The translations under genes were made by a program, and so were the position numbers. The notes below the pieces were generated by a model. That model saw nothing but the letters and a program-made list of their open reading frames with translations. It was not told the origin of the DNA and made no database searches. This document shows, piece after piece, positions 18,880-27,359 of a stretch of DNA of 64,000 nucleotides; position 1 is the stretch's first letter; each line of letters opens with the position of its first letter. Origin of the DNA: Lutibacter sp. (GTDB lineage Bacteria; Bacteroidota; Bacteroidia; Flavobacteriales; Flavobacteriaceae); NCBI GenBank assembly GCA_002733665.1, contig NVWM01000002.1, forward strand, positions 62,001 through 126,000, read 5' to 3'.

Positions 18880-19857
18880 ATGAAAAAAAATATTGCCGTT
18901 GTGATGGGCGGATACTCATCAGAATACTTAATTTCCTTAAAAAGTGGAGCCGTAGTTTGCGAAAACTTGGATAGTGATAAATATACAATTTTCCCTATTC
19001 ATATTTTTAAAGATCGATGGGTTTTAGTTCAAAATGAAGTTGAATATCCTATTAACAAACATGATTTTTCAGCAACAATAGACAATCAAAAAATAATATT
19101 TGATTGTGTTTTTAATGCCATTCATGGAAGTCCTGGAGAAGATGGGCAATTGATTTCTTATCTTGAATTACTTGAAATACCGCATACTTCTGCACCATCA
19201 TATCAAATGGCACTCACTTTTAATAAAAGAGATTGCCTAAGTGTATTAAAGCCTTATGGAATTAAAATGGCAACATCTTTTCATCTTAATTTAGGCGATA
19301 CTGTAAATGAAAATGATATTGTTGACAAAGTTGGCTTGCCATGTTTTGTAAAAGCAAATAAAGCAGGAAGTAGTTTTGGAATTACCAAAGTGTATAAAAA
19401 AGAGCAACTTAAGGATGCCATTAAAATATCATTAAAAGAAGATGACGAAATAATTATTGAATCTTTTCTTGACGGAACTGAAGTTTCGGTTGGAGTAATT
19501 ACTTATAAGAATGAAGTTACCGTTCTTCCAATTACAGAAATAGTTTCTGAAAATGATTTCTTTGATTACGAAGCAAAATATCTTGGAGAATCGCAAGAAA
19601 TTACGCCTGCAAGAATATCAGAAAAAGAAAAAAAACGTGTTGACGAAGTTGCAAAACGTGTATATGAAGTGTTGAAAATGAGTGGCTTTTCACGAAGCGA
19701 ATATATTTTGATTGATGGCGAACCGCATTTGATAGAAATGAACACAGTTCCAGGACTAACAAACGAAAGTATTTTACCTCAACAAGCAGCAGAAGCAGGA
19801 ATATCTTTAGAGGTTTTATTCGGAAATGCAATTGAAGAAGCAGTAAGTAGTAAGTAG
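18880..19857 (+). CDS. ddl: D-alanine--D-alanine ligase
   Basis: 325 residues, normal for Ddl. The N-terminal GGYSSEYLISLKSG and NAIHGSPGEDGQLISYLE motifs, the ATP-grasp core (FVKANKAGSSFGITKV, EIIIESFLDGTEVSVGV) and the metal-binding end LIEMNTVPGLTNESILPQQA are all present. It makes D-Ala-D-Ala for peptidoglycan in the cytosol. The DGQ segment of the N-terminal domain suggests the usual D-Ala type rather than a vancomycin-resistance D-Lac ligase, but this is not certain. coaD follows after a repeat-rich gap. Confidence 0.96.
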   Translation: MKKNIAVVMGGYSSEYLISLKSGAVVCENLDSDKYTIFPIHIFKDRWVLVQNEVEYPINKHDFSATIDNQKIIFDCVFNAIHGSPGEDGQLISYLELLEIPHTSAPSYQMALTFNKRDCLSVLKPYGIKMATSFHLNLGDTVNENDIVDKVGLPCFVKANKAGSSFGITKVYKKEQLKDAIKISLKEDDEIIIESFLDGTEVSVGVITYKNEVTVLPITEIVSENDFFDYEAKYLGESQEITPARISEKEKKRVDEVAKRVYEVLKMSGFSRSEYILIDGEPHLIEMNTVPGLTNESILPQQAAEAGISLEVLFGNAIEEAVSSK

Positions 19858-19871
19858 TAAGCAAAATAAAC

Positions 19872-20040
19872 ATTGTCATTCTGAACTGTCACATTGAGCG
19901 TCGGTCACTGAGCGGAGTCGAAATGAGTCGAGATGAAAGTGAAGAATCTAAATTTCACAATACAGATTCTTCGTTACACTCAGAATGACAAAACCAAACA
20001 CTAAAGTCAATTGTCATTTTGAGCGCAGCCGAGAAATCTC
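19872..20040. repeat. Palindromic intergenic repeats between ddl and coaD
   Basis: TTGTCATTCTGA (19873-19884) pairs with TCAGAATGACAA (19980-19991), and AGAATCT (19943-19949) with AGATTCT (19964-19970). A second partial copy (TTGTCATTTTGAGCGCAGCCGAG) starts at 20011. The GTCATTCTGAGCG...GAGTCGA wording resembles a repeat I have seen in many Bacteroidota genomes. Apart from this repeat and a TATATTTA near-consensus element at about 20047 for coaD, the 216-bp gap is empty. Confidence 0.75.
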
Positions 20041-20073
20041 AATTTTGTATATTTACAATTATAAACACCAATT

Positions 20074-20529
20074 ATGAGAAGAGCAATTTTTCCAGGATCT
20101 TTTGATCCTATTACCTTAGGACATTACGATATTATTGAACGTGGTGTAACACTTTTTGACGAAGTGATTGTCGCTATTGGTGTAAATGCTGATAAAAAAT
20201 ATATGTTTACGTTGGAAGAACGCATGAATTTTATCAAAGAATCTTTTAAAGACGAACCTAAAATTACTGTTGTAAGCTATAAAGGTTTAACGGTAGATTT
20301 TTGCTTGAAAAATAACGTAAAATTTATTCTTCGTGGACTTCGTAATCCTGCAGATTTTGAGTTTGAAAAAGCAATTGCACATACAAACAGAGACCTTGCT
20401 CCTATTGAAACTGTCTTTTTATTAACCGCAGCCAAAACTTCTTATATCGCTTCTTCTATTGTACGTGACGTTATTAGAAATAATGGTGATTACACGAAGT
20501 TGGTTCCTAAAACTGTGAGGGTAAAGTAG
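20074..20529 (+). CDS. coaD: Pantetheine-phosphate adenylyltransferase
   Basis: 151 residues. The nucleotidyltransferase motif FPGSFDPITLGHYDII is at the N-terminus, RGLRNPADFEFE in the middle, and the C-terminal TAAKTSYIASSIVRD segment is the family's version of the second (S/T)xxxSS motif. It makes dephospho-CoA, the penultimate step of coenzyme A synthesis. Length and motifs are normal. It is probably co-transcribed with ddl or driven by a weak promoter in the repeat-rich gap. Confidence 0.97.
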   Translation: MRRAIFPGSFDPITLGHYDIIERGVTLFDEVIVAIGVNADKKYMFTLEERMNFIKESFKDEPKITVVSYKGLTVDFCLKNNVKFILRGLRNPADFEFEKAIAHTNRDLAPIETVFLLTAAKTSYIASSIVRDVIRNNGDYTKLVPKTVRVK

Positions 20530-20646
20530 CTTCATATTTAAGCAAAATCAAATGTCGGGCGAAAGTCGGGTAAAATTCATTTTAAATAATTGTCTAACCT
20601 AAAAACTGAATGTAACATTGTAGTGAAATTACAAAATATACATACA

Positions 20647-21414
20647 ATGAAACAGCCAGAATTAGGAAAGAAAATTTCAGAGCTTAGAAAATCAAAAGGC
20701 TTAACCCAAGAAGAACTTGTTGATAAATGCAACATAAATGTTCGTACTATCCAGCGTATTGAAGCTGGAGATGTAACTCCAAGAAGATATACTATAAATG
20801 CGATATTAGAAGCCTTAGATTATAATTTTGAGTCAATTGAGTTAATAGAATCTACTAAACATCGACAGTTATTCTTAAAACTTGCTTGGATTTTTGGAAT
20901 CGTTTTTTTTATTATTGGTTTTTTTGAATTTGCTGCGGATTACAATCGATTTTATACGAATGAAATTTTGTTTTCCAAGCCAGTTTATATTGTTATTAAA
21001 TTAACAGTACTCATTAGTTACCTCATTTTTATTTATGGGTTTGTAATTATAAGTGACCTATTTAAAAACTCTATTTTAAAAATCACATCTTATATTCTTG
21101 GTTTTATGCTAATACTAGCAATTGGATATGATATTTCATCTTTATTCTACAAACTTATTTCTCCAGAAATAATACTTCCTTTAGAGGCAATTTCGTTTGG
21201 ATTTATTCAAATAATTTTCGGAATTTCACTTATTAAATTACAAAAAAGTATAGGTAACATTTCGCTAGTTGCTGGGATTACAGAAATTATTACTGGTATT
21301 TTACTTGTAACAGTAATTTTTGCAATAGCAGGATTGATAGTTTATATACCTGCAATAATCTTTGAAGTAATTATTCTCTATAAAGCTTTTGAATTAACAA
21401 AGAAAAGTATTTAA
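20647..21414 (+). CDS. XRE-type HTH regulator fused to a membrane domain
   Basis: 255 residues from the ATG at 20647, preferred over an upstream in-frame ATG because the HTH begins right after it. Residues about 5-65 are a Cro/C1-type helix-turn-helix (LTQEELVDKCNINVRTIQRIEAG). After a linker come about six hydrophobic helices (from WIFGIVFFIIGFFEFA to the end). Such HTH-membrane fusions are widespread in Flavobacteriia but their signals are unknown. The serine hydrolase starts 23 bp downstream, so the pair is probably one unit. Confidence 0.85.
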   Translation: MKQPELGKKISELRKSKGLTQEELVDKCNINVRTIQRIEAGDVTPRRYTINAILEALDYNFESIELIESTKHRQLFLKLAWIFGIVFFIIGFFEFAADYNRFYTNEILFSKPVYIVIKLTVLISYLIFIYGFVIISDLFKNSILKITSYILGFMLILAIGYDISSLFYKLISPEIILPLEAISFGFIQIIFGISLIKLQKSIGNISLVAGITEIITGILLVTVIFAIAGLIVYIPAIIFEVIILYKAFELTKKSI

Positions 21415-21437
21415 ACATCATCCATTAGATTATATCA

Positions 21438-22625
21438 ATGAAGAAAATTCTAAAACTTGCAATTTTTATAATTGTCTTAATACTTTTATATTTTTTATTT
21501 GAACCAGTTGCAAATTATAATATCGGAAAAAAAAGCATCCCAAACCTAGAGAATTTAACTATTGAGAAAAAAACTGGTTTTAGTAAGGCAGATTCTATAT
21601 TAAAATTAGAATATCTCAAACTGAACACTCCTGCTATTTCAGTTGCTGTTGGAAGGAACAATAAAGTAATTTGGTCAAATCAAATCGGTTATTCTGATAT
21701 AGAAAATAAGGTTAAAGTCAATTCTTTAACTAAATTTAGAATTGGGAGTACTTCAAAAGCATTAACATCAGCAGGTATTGGTATTCTTTTACAAGAGAAT
21801 AAATTAAATCTTAATTCTCTCGTTAAAGATTTCGTGCCTTATGCTAGTGCAAATTTATCAAACTTAACTTTAGCACAAATTGCTTCTCATACTTCAGGTA
21901 TTAGGAATTATAAAACTTGTTTCTGCTTTCCTATTTGGGAGTATTATAATAATGACGAATACCAATCGGTAAAAAAAAGTGTTGGAATTTTCAATGGAGA
22001 CAAACTACTTTTTCAACCAGGAACTGACTTTAGTTACAGCAGTTACAACTTCGCTCTTTTAAGTGCTATGATAGAAGGTTCATCTGAAATTAATTTTATT
22101 GATTTTATGTCTGACAATATATTTAAGCCTTTAGACTTACAACACACTTCGACTGAAAAAGCATCTAAAATTAAAAACATTGCTACGTTTTATGATTTTG
22201 AAGATAATAATTACGTAGCGTCTTTTAAAGTAAATAACAGTAATAAAATAGCAGGAGGAGGATTCATCTCAACACCAATTGATTTAGTAAAGTTTGGGAA
22301 TGCATTACTAAACAATCAAATTATAAATAACACCACTACCACTACTCTTTTTACTCCTGTAAAATTAAAAAACGGAACTATAAATAAGCAAAACTATGCT
22401 ATTGGTTGGCGAAATGATATAAGCACAAAAGTCTTTAGTGATAAAAGAAAAACCAATATAATACATCATGGAGGCGTTGCAGTTGGGTCAACATCCCTTT
22501 TGATTTTAGTACCAGAATATAATATTACCGTTGCTATATTAATAAATAATAATAGTAAATCATTTAACTTATTTGATACAGCATACAAGTTTATTGAATT
22601 ATTTACTACTGAAAACAAGCAGTAA
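21438..22625 (+). CDS. Serine hydrolase of the beta-lactamase / class C PBP fold
   Basis: 395 residues with an N-terminal membrane anchor (about 5-22, LKLAIFIIVLILLYFLF). The catalytic SxxK is in RIGSTSKALTSAG. The second motif, normally Y-x-N, reads YSS in DFSYSSYNFALL, so the usual Asn is a Ser. HHGG near the C-terminus is the third motif. Relatives act on beta-lactams, D-amino peptides or esters; the substrate here is unknown. It follows the XRE-membrane regulator closely. The stop lies back-to-back with the convergent SulP gene. Confidence 0.85.
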   Translation: MKKILKLAIFIIVLILLYFLFEPVANYNIGKKSIPNLENLTIEKKTGFSKADSILKLEYLKLNTPAISVAVGRNNKVIWSNQIGYSDIENKVKVNSLTKFRIGSTSKALTSAGIGILLQENKLNLNSLVKDFVPYASANLSNLTLAQIASHTSGIRNYKTCFCFPIWEYYNNDEYQSVKKSVGIFNGDKLLFQPGTDFSYSSYNFALLSAMIEGSSEINFIDFMSDNIFKPLDLQHTSTEKASKIKNIATFYDFEDNNYVASFKVNNSNKIAGGGFISTPIDLVKFGNALLNNQIINNTTTTTLFTPVKLKNGTINKQNYAIGWRNDISTKVFSDKRKTNIIHHGGVAVGSTSLLILVPEYNITVAILINNNSKSFNLFDTAYKFIELFTTENKQ

Positions 22626-24293
22626 TTACAACTTATATTCTGACAATGACTTCGTAAACGCTTCTGGATTTTCTGCCAAGTGATATCTTGGATCATCAAT
22701 GGCTTCTTCAATCACCTCTCTAAATTTAGGACTTGACTTGTATAATAAAATCTTACAATCTTCACTCAAATGCTTTAATTTGATTGTTTTTCCTTCGGCT
22801 TCGTATTTGTTTACCAAACTAAATATTGCCTCTAATGCAGAGTGATCACTAATACGTGCTTCAACAAAATCAATCTCAACATTTTGTGGATCGTTCTTTA
22901 CATCAAACTTATCATTAAATGCTGTTATAGAACCAAAGAATAAAGGTCCCCAAATTTCATATACTTTCGTTCCGTCAGGCTTCATGCGCTTACGTGCACG
23001 AATACGTCTTGCGCTTTCCCAAGCAAAAACCAATGCACTTACAATAACTCCTGCAACTACAGCAATCGCTAAATCAAAAATAACTGTCAATGCAGAAACC
23101 AATATCAATACAAAAACATCAGACTTTGGAATCTTATTCATGATTCTAAAACTAGACCAAGCAAAAGTTCCTATTACAACCATAAACATAACTCCTACCA
23201 ATGCAGAGATTGGTACTTGTTCTATCAATCCTGAAGCAAACAAAATAAAGGCTAACAAGGTTAACGCAGCAACAATACCAGACAATCTACCTCTACCTCC
23301 ACCTTTTATATTAATTAATGATTGCCCAATCATGGCACATCCTCCCATTCCTCCGAAAAGTCCTGTAACGATATTTGCGCCTCCTTGAGCCAAACATTCT
23401 TTATTAGAATTTCCTCTAGTCTCAGTCAATTCATCAATTAAATTTAATGTCATTAAAGACTCTATCAAACCAATTGCTGCAAGTATTAATGCATAAGGAA
23501 AGATGAATTTTAATGTTTCAAAATTGAAAGGAACTTTGTTAAATATATCAAATTGAAATGATGGTAAACCTCCTTTTAGACCGTCTCCTCCTCCATCAGT
23601 AATAAAACTACCAACTGTTGCAACATCTAAATTTCCAAATATTACAATACCAGACACAACTAAAATTGCAATCAATGCTTCAGGTAATTTTTTTGTGATT
23701 TTGGGTAAACCAAACATGATTAACATAGTTAATCCTACAAGACCCAACATCACCCAAAATTCTATTTTTTCTGATAAATTTTTAAATAATTCTACAAACC
23801 AAGTTCCCATATCTCCCCAAAAAGAAATATTCTCAGGAATTATAGTTGGAAACATAGCCAATTGCGATATGAAAATCACAATCGCCAAACCATTCACAAA
23901 TCCCATCATTACAGGATGTGGAATCAATCTTACAAATTTACCAAGTTTAAAAACTCCAGCCAACATCTGTATAACTCCCATCAAAATAACGGTTGCAAAA
24001 AGATAATATAAACCTAATTGTTCTCCTTCTACTCCCATAGAATTTCCTTTGGCAACCAACGCTACCATTACAACTGCCAATGCTCCTGTTGCTCCACTTA
24101 TCATTCCTGGACGTCCTCCAAAAATAGAAGTAATCAAGCCAATCATGAAGGCGGCATACAAACCAACTAAAGGATCTACTCCTGCAACAAATGCAAACGC
24201 AACTGCCTCTGGAACCAATGCTAAGGCAACTGTCAATCCACTTAAAATATCGTTTTTAGCGTTCGCTGTTCTTCTTCTAATAAACTCTGTCAT
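22626..24293 (-). CDS. SulP family anion transporter with STAS domain
   Basis: 555 residues. About ten to twelve membrane helices start with the segment LSGLTVALALVPEAVAFAF, the SulP entry motif. A Gly-rich QGGANIVTGLFGGMGGCAMIGQSLIN region follows in the centre. The last 100 residues form a STAS domain (VEIDFVEARISDHSALEAI). SulP proteins carry sulfate, bicarbonate or dicarboxylates; the short periplasmic signature does not decide which. No carbonic anhydrase or sulfate genes are adjacent. The gene stands alone. Confidence 0.93.
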   Translation of the reverse strand: MTEFIRRRTANAKNDILSGLTVALALVPEAVAFAFVAGVDPLVGLYAAFMIGLITSIFGGRPGMISGATGALAVVMVALVAKGNSMGVEGEQLGLYYLFATVILMGVIQMLAGVFKLGKFVRLIPHPVMMGFVNGLAIVIFISQLAMFPTIIPENISFWGDMGTWFVELFKNLSEKIEFWVMLGLVGLTMLIMFGLPKITKKLPEALIAILVVSGIVIFGNLDVATVGSFITDGGGDGLKGGLPSFQFDIFNKVPFNFETLKFIFPYALILAAIGLIESLMTLNLIDELTETRGNSNKECLAQGGANIVTGLFGGMGGCAMIGQSLINIKGGGRGRLSGIVAALTLLAFILFASGLIEQVPISALVGVMFMVVIGTFAWSSFRIMNKIPKSDVFVLILVSALTVIFDLAIAVVAGVIVSALVFAWESARRIRARKRMKPDGTKVYEIWGPLFFGSITAFNDKFDVKNDPQNVEIDFVEARISDHSALEAIFSLVNKYEAEGKTIKLKHLSEDCKILLYKSSPKFREVIEEAIDDPRYHLAENPEAFTKSLSEYKL

Positions 24294-24370
24294 AATGGTT
24301 TGATTTTCAAAAGCGGCAAAAATAAGGTATTAACCTGATTATCTTGCAATAAAAAATTTATTAATCAATC

Positions 24371-24432
24371 TGTCCGTTCGAGCGCAGTCGAGAACTATTT
24401 GCAGTTATAAACAAGGTCTCGACTGCGCTCGA
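24371..24432. repeat. Palindromic intergenic repeat after the NUDIX gene
   Basis: Perfect 16-bp arms TCGAGCGCAGTCGAGA (24378-24393) and TCTCGACTGCGCTCGA (24417-24432) with a 23-base loop. It lies just after the NUDIX stop, upstream of the SulP gene, where the hairpin could end transcription. Same family as the repeats at 18.7 and 19.9 kb. Confidence 0.8.
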
Positions 24433-24440
24433 CCAGACAC

Positions 24441-25034
24441 TTAATTAAATAGCAATTTGATATTTCCATACGTGTTTTTTAAAGCTTCTTTGGTTTCTCT
24501 TTCATTTTTAAAAACAACTTCTGTAATTCCTTCTTCTAGTTGAGGTTTTAACGTTCCAGAATAATTAGTATTCATCAAATACCAATACGTAATTTTCAAA
24601 GTTTCCCGTCCATTTCTCTGAAAAATATGATAGGTTTTTTGAAGTTTTTTATCAATCTTCAATTTATTTACACCGCATTCTTCTTCAACTTCTCGGATTG
24701 CTGCTTCTTTTTTTGATTCTCCCTTCTCAATTTTACCTTTTGGTAAATCCCATTTTTCAAATCTATAGATAAAAAGCGTTTCCTCATTCTTGTTTTTCAC
24801 CAACCCTCCTGCGGCTCTTTCAATTTTAAAAAACCATTTAAACTCTTTCCAAAGCAGCTTTAAATCTGCATTATATAAGTAAATTACACTAAATTTCTTT
24901 GACTTTGCTATTTCCAAAACCGATTCTATGGTAATATCATCCTTATAAAAAAAACTATCTTCTGATAAATTATCAAGACTGTTTGTTAATAAAATTGGAA
25001 TTTCGTTATAGAAAATTGTGTACATTTGCGACAT
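24441..25034 (-). CDS. NUDIX hydrolase
   Basis: 197 residues from the ATG at 25034 (the frame stays open upstream, but inside pyrE). The NUDIX box is complete: GKIEKGESKKEAAIREVEEECG, matching GX5EX7REXXEEXG. The 90 residues before it have no clear family. Substrate is unknown; NUDIX enzymes cleave nucleoside diphosphates linked to other groups. The start codon overlaps the divergent pyrE start in a single CATG, a configuration I discuss as a finding. A further in-frame ATG at 25025 is possible. Confidence 0.88.
   Translation of the reverse strand: MSQMYTIFYNEIPILLTNSLDNLSEDSFFYKDDITIESVLEIAKSKKFSVIYLYNADLKLLWKEFKWFFKIERAAGGLVKNKNEETLFIYRFEKWDLPKGKIEKGESKKEAAIREVEEECGVNKLKIDKKLQKTYHIFQRNGRETLKITYWYLMNTNYSGTLKPQLEEGITEVVFKNERETKEALKNTYGNIKLLFN
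25021..25028 (+). promoter_or_regulatory. -7 promoter element TACATTTG for pyrE
   Basis: Exact TAnnTTTG match four bases before the chosen pyrE ATG at 25033. A TTG lies 23 bases upstream, at the long end of the flavobacterial spacing. Transcripts would have almost no leader. On the other strand TATCTTTG (25051-25044) lies 9 bases before the NUDIX start. Confidence 0.55.
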
Positions 25035-25674
25035 GATAAAGAACAAAGATACTGCAAAAAAAACTGCTGAATTATTATTGCAAATCAAGGCTATAAAATT
25101 ACAACCAAACGACCCTTTTACTTGGGCTTCTGGATGGAAATCACCTATATATTGTGACAATAGAACAACACTTTCTTTTCCTCTGATTAGGACTTTTTTA
25201 AGGCAAGAAATAGCAAATCTTGTTATTGAAAAATATGGAAAACCGGATGTAATTGCTGGTGTTGCAACTGGCGCAATTGCACTTGGAGTTTTGGTTGCTG
25301 AAGAACTTGGCTTACCTTTTGTATATGTAAGACCAGAAGCAAAAAAACACGGAAGACAAAATCAAGTAGAAGGAATGCTAGAAAGCGGTTCAAATGTTGT
25401 GGTTATTGAAGACTTAATAAGCACAGGAAAAAGTAGTTTGAATGCTGTAAAGGCACTGAAAAAAGCAAATGCAACAGTAAAAGGAATGATTGCAATTTTT
25501 TCTTACGGATTTGAAGTTGCTGACAAAAATTTCAAAAAAGACAATGTAGAATTAACTATTTTAAGTAATTATGAATCGTTACTTGAACAAGCGAGTAAAA
25601 CAAATTATATTTCAGAAAAAGATATAGATACACTTAACGATTGGAGAGAAAATCCAAGTGAGTGGAAACAATAA
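25033..25674 (+). CDS. pyrE: Orotate phosphoribosyltransferase
   Basis: 213 residues from the ATG at 25033, rather than an ATG 15 bases upstream that lies before the -7 element. The PRPP-binding motif is VVVIEDLISTGKSSLNAV, and the substrate loop and ASGWKSPIYCDNR segment are typical of PyrE. It joins orotate to PRPP in de novo UMP synthesis. pyrR and pyrB lie 15 kb away; the remaining pathway genes are not in the window. The SRPBCC gene follows after 24 bp. Confidence 0.97.
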   Translation: MIKNKDTAKKTAELLLQIKAIKLQPNDPFTWASGWKSPIYCDNRTTLSFPLIRTFLRQEIANLVIEKYGKPDVIAGVATGAIALGVLVAEELGLPFVYVRPEAKKHGRQNQVEGMLESGSNVVVIEDLISTGKSSLNAVKALKKANATVKGMIAIFSYGFEVADKNFKKDNVELTILSNYESLLEQASKTNYISEKDIDTLNDWRENPSEWKQ

Positions 25675-25698
25675 TATTTATCTAATAAAACAACTAAA

Positions 25699-26088
25699 AT
25701 GAACTTAAAATCTAATAGTATTATAAGTCAAAAATCGCAAAAAGAATTGTTCGAATTTTTAACAGATTTAAATAATTTCGAACAGTTAATGCCTGAAAAT
25801 ATTCAAAAATTTGAAGTAGAAGGAGAGTCTTTTATTTTTGGATTAAAAGGAATGCCAGAAATTAGATTAGTTTTAAAAGAGAGAACGGAATACAGCCAAA
25901 TTGTTTTGGGTGCTGCAAGTAGTAAATTACCATTTACCTTAACAGTAAATATTGAAGAAATTGATGAAACAATGTGCGAATCTACATTTGATTTTGAGGG
26001 AAGTTTTAATCCTATGATGGCGATGATGATTAAAAAGCCTTTACAGAAATTTATCGATACACTATCCGAAAATATTGAGAGACTTTAG
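25699..26088 (+). CDS. SRPBCC family protein
   Basis: 129 residues. The pattern of an N-terminal helix (SQKELFEFLTDLNNFEQLMP), an antiparallel sheet with alternating hydrophobic residues and a long C-terminal helix (PLQKFIDTLSENIERL) is that of the START/Bet v1-like SRPBCC fold, which binds lipids or other hydrophobic ligands. No catalytic residues can be named. It is co-directional with pyrE and often found beside it in Flavobacteriaceae as far as I recall; its role is unknown. Confidence 0.75.
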   Translation: MNLKSNSIISQKSQKELFEFLTDLNNFEQLMPENIQKFEVEGESFIFGLKGMPEIRLVLKERTEYSQIVLGAASSKLPFTLTVNIEEIDETMCESTFDFEGSFNPMMAMMIKKPLQKFIDTLSENIERL

Positions 26089-26095
26089 AGCAGAT

Positions 26096-26130
26096 AATAG
26101 CCATTTTCGATAGTATTAAAATGGCATTTT
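26096..26130. terminator. Hairpin between SRPBCC gene and birA
   Basis: GCCATTTT (26100-26107) pairs with AAAATGGC (26118-26125), loop of 10, with T run after; located between convergent genes. Confidence 0.7.
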
Positions 26131-26140
26131 AAATTAACCC

Positions 26141-26878
26141 TTAACTTAATTTAACCAACTGAATTTCTTTTAAAGAAAATTCTTTAATTGTTTCATTTTC
26201 CAACTCAACTTGAAGCCTTCCTTCTATAGAAACACCAACGATTTTTCCCATAAAAATAGTTTTTTCTTCATCTCGAAACATTGTTGGGATATTGATTTTA
26301 TACAATCGTTTTAGGTACAAGTTATCAATTTGTTCAAAATTATTTACATTTAATAATCCAACATATTTTTTAATGTTATTTACTACAACTTCTAATAATT
26401 CCTCCAAATTAAAATTTTTATCAGAAATTAATTTCATCGAAGTAGCATTTGGCAAGTTTTTAAAAACCGTTTGATTTACATTCAAACCTATTCCGACAAT
26501 AGAATGTTTAATATTTGACTTTTTGACTGAGTTTTCTATCAAAATTCCGCAAATTTTTTGTTGCTCTGCCAGAATGTCGTTAGGCCATTTTATAGTTATT
26601 TTGATCGATAAAAAAATTGATAACGTGTCATAAACTGCCAAAGAAATGGCTTTACTAATCCAAAACTGATTTTTCACATCAAACTCTCTAAACTTAGTTA
26701 AAATACTGAATGTTAGATTGTTGTTTTTTTTAGATGTCCATGCCGAAGCCATTTGTCCTCTACCTTCCGTTTGATTATTGGTAATTACAACTGTATAGTC
26801 ATCAACATCATTTTCTTGACACATTTTTTTTAAAAACGTGTTGGTTGAGTTGATGGCATCAAGTTTGATTATCTTCAT
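26141..26878 (-). CDS. birA: Biotin--[acetyl-CoA-carboxylase] ligase
   Basis: 245 residues, a monofunctional (group I) ligase with no N-terminal HTH, so it should not act as the biotin repressor. The biotin/AMP-binding motif QTEGRGQMASAW (about residues 36-47), the KWPNDILA core and the GIGLNVNQ segment are present, and the small C-terminal SH3-like domain follows. It charges biotin onto carrier lysines; one substrate, pyruvate carboxylase, is encoded at 54272-57724. Confidence 0.95.
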   Translation of the reverse strand: MKIIKLDAINSTNTFLKKMCQENDVDDYTVVITNNQTEGRGQMASAWTSKKNNNLTFSILTKFREFDVKNQFWISKAISLAVYDTLSIFLSIKITIKWPNDILAEQQKICGILIENSVKKSNIKHSIVGIGLNVNQTVFKNLPNATSMKLISDKNFNLEELLEVVVNNIKKYVGLLNVNNFEQIDNLYLKRLYKINIPTMFRDEEKTIFMGKIVGVSIEGRLQVELENETIKEFSLKEIQLVKLS

Positions 26879-26933
26879 AGAAGTAATATATTACTATCGT
26901 TATTTTTATAGGGCAATAACCATAAAAAAATAA

Positions 26934-26941
26934 TAACTTTG
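26934..26941 (+). promoter_or_regulatory. -7 promoter element TAACTTTG before rsfS
   Basis: TAnnTTTG match 22 bases before the rsfS ATG, in the short gap divergent from birA. Confidence 0.55.
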
Positions 26942-26963
26942 TAACAAAATTAAACATTTTTTA

Positions 26964-27329
26964 ATGACGGAGAAAAAAGCAAATGCTGATCAATTAATAA
27001 CTGAAATAATAAAAGGAATAGAAGAAGTAAAAGGTACTGATATTCAGTTATTTGATTTAAGAGATATTGAAAATACAGTTACTGATTACTTTATAATTTG
27101 TTCAGGAAATTCTAACACACAAGTGAGTGCAATTTCTGGTTCGGTTCAAAAAATAGTTAGTAAAGAACTTAAGGACAAGCCATGGCACATAGAGGGAGAA
27201 TCAAATGCAGAATGGATTTTGATGGATTATGTAAATGTAGTTGTACATGTTTTTCAAAAACATACTCGAGAATTTTATGATATTGAAAGTCTTTGGGGAG
27301 ATGCCAAAATAACAGTAATATCTGCATAA
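26964..27329 (+). CDS. rsfS: Ribosome silencing factor RsfS
   Basis: 121 residues. The DUF143/Oligomerisation fold is clear: DIENTVTDYFIICSGNSNTQVSAI, then the KPWHIEGESNAEWILMDYVNVVVHVF block and the REFYDIESLWGDA end. RsfS binds ribosomal protein L14 and blocks subunit joining in poor nutrient conditions. It is the first gene of a rightward series, with ftsH starting 30 bp later, an arrangement I recall as common in Flavobacteriia. Confidence 0.96.
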   Translation: MTEKKANADQLITEIIKGIEEVKGTDIQLFDLRDIENTVTDYFIICSGNSNTQVSAISGSVQKIVSKELKDKPWHIEGESNAEWILMDYVNVVVHVFQKHTREFYDIESLWGDAKITVISA

Positions 27330-27359
27330 AAATCAATAAAGCACTATCAAATTCAATAG

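Noticed and set aside
25018-25032. Upstream ATG for pyrE at 25018
   Set aside because: It lies before the TACATTTG element, so a transcript from that promoter would not hold it; the added residues (MYICD) are not typical of PyrE.
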